DNA of 19,731 nucleotides from CAZTGB01 sp964612965. Lineage in GTDB: Bacteria; Patescibacteriota; Microgenomatia; UBA8517. Shown here piece by piece: positions 19,715 to 19,731 of this stretch (its first letter is position 1; each line of letters begins with the position of its first letter). The position numbers were made by a program, and so were the translations under genes. The notes beneath the pieces were generated by a model. The model saw only the letters and a list, made by a program, of their open reading frames with translations. It had not been told where the DNA came from and did no database searches. The DNA lies in NCBI GenBank assembly GCA_964612965.1, contig CAZTGB010000013.1, forward strand, positions 1 through 19,731, read 5' to 3'.

Positions 19715-19731
19715 CTACTGCCTGGTATGAG

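Noticed and set aside
1..19731. CRISPR array, insertion sequence, phage genes or integrase
   Set aside because: No regularly spaced repeats, transposase motifs or terminal inverted repeats were seen. The only repeats are short operators, a 21-bp tandem duplication and a small dispersed core.

Overview
The window looks like chromosome from an ultra-small bacterium of the Candidate Phyla Radiation (Patescibacteria), perhaps the Microgenomates side; this is an inference. It is AT-rich and densely packed. Genes overlap by ATGA or TAATG junctions and promoter-proximal genes lack Shine-Dalgarno sequences. Several enzymes are short or oddly extended, tRNA genes carry no encoded CCA, and small PIN toxin-antitoxin pairs are frequent. 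No rRNA or other phylogenetic marker is present to settle the lineage. A 10-base run of N at 2804-2813 is a scaffold gap, and conclusions that cross it are weaker.

Layout. From 10159 down to 1 nearly everything is on the minus strand: penicillin-binding protein 2, dprA, topA, then a thymidylate/folate block of dcd, tandem-domain thyX and tmk, followed by an AbrB/PIN toxin-antitoxin pair, glutamate formiminotransferase, cyclodeaminase and a second AbrB/PIN pair cut by the window edge. From 10257 a winged-helix/Nudix gene and a small unknown gene run rightward and converge on mreB. mreB is divergent from a large Wzy/O-antigen-ligase-like membrane protein with TPR repeats, which converges on a Phd/PIN toxin-antitoxin pair. 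Then come def and fmt (N-terminal formylation), convergent with rpmB. rpmB is divergent from a small M50 membrane protease. After that lie a structured non-coding RNA candidate, tRNA-Thr(UGU), tRNA-Tyr(GUA), an adenylate-kinase-like protein with a long unknown C-terminal part, a start-less ORF and tRNA-Thr(GGU).

How the genes fit together. Dcd supplies dUMP from dCTP, ThyX methylates dUMP using methylene-tetrahydrofolate, and Tmk phosphorylates dTMP. The formiminotransferase/cyclodeaminase pair feeds the same one-carbon folate pool, and Fmt draws formyl-folate from it. MreB, PBP2 and the ligase-like protein belong to cell shape and envelope construction.

Most interesting points: (1) a diverged copy of the first ~40 bp of the formiminotransferase gene lies on the far side of the AbrB/PIN cassette, marking an insertion or recombination event; (2) the folate pair is bracketed by two AbrB/PIN modules; (3) a recurring geometry of a -10 hexamer 6-8 nt before the ATG implies leaderless mRNAs; (4) an unassigned 148-nt folded RNA has its own -10 box and U-tract; (5) Fmt has Val where the family catalytic Asn sits; (6) the kinase fusion and the extended Tmk are unusual.
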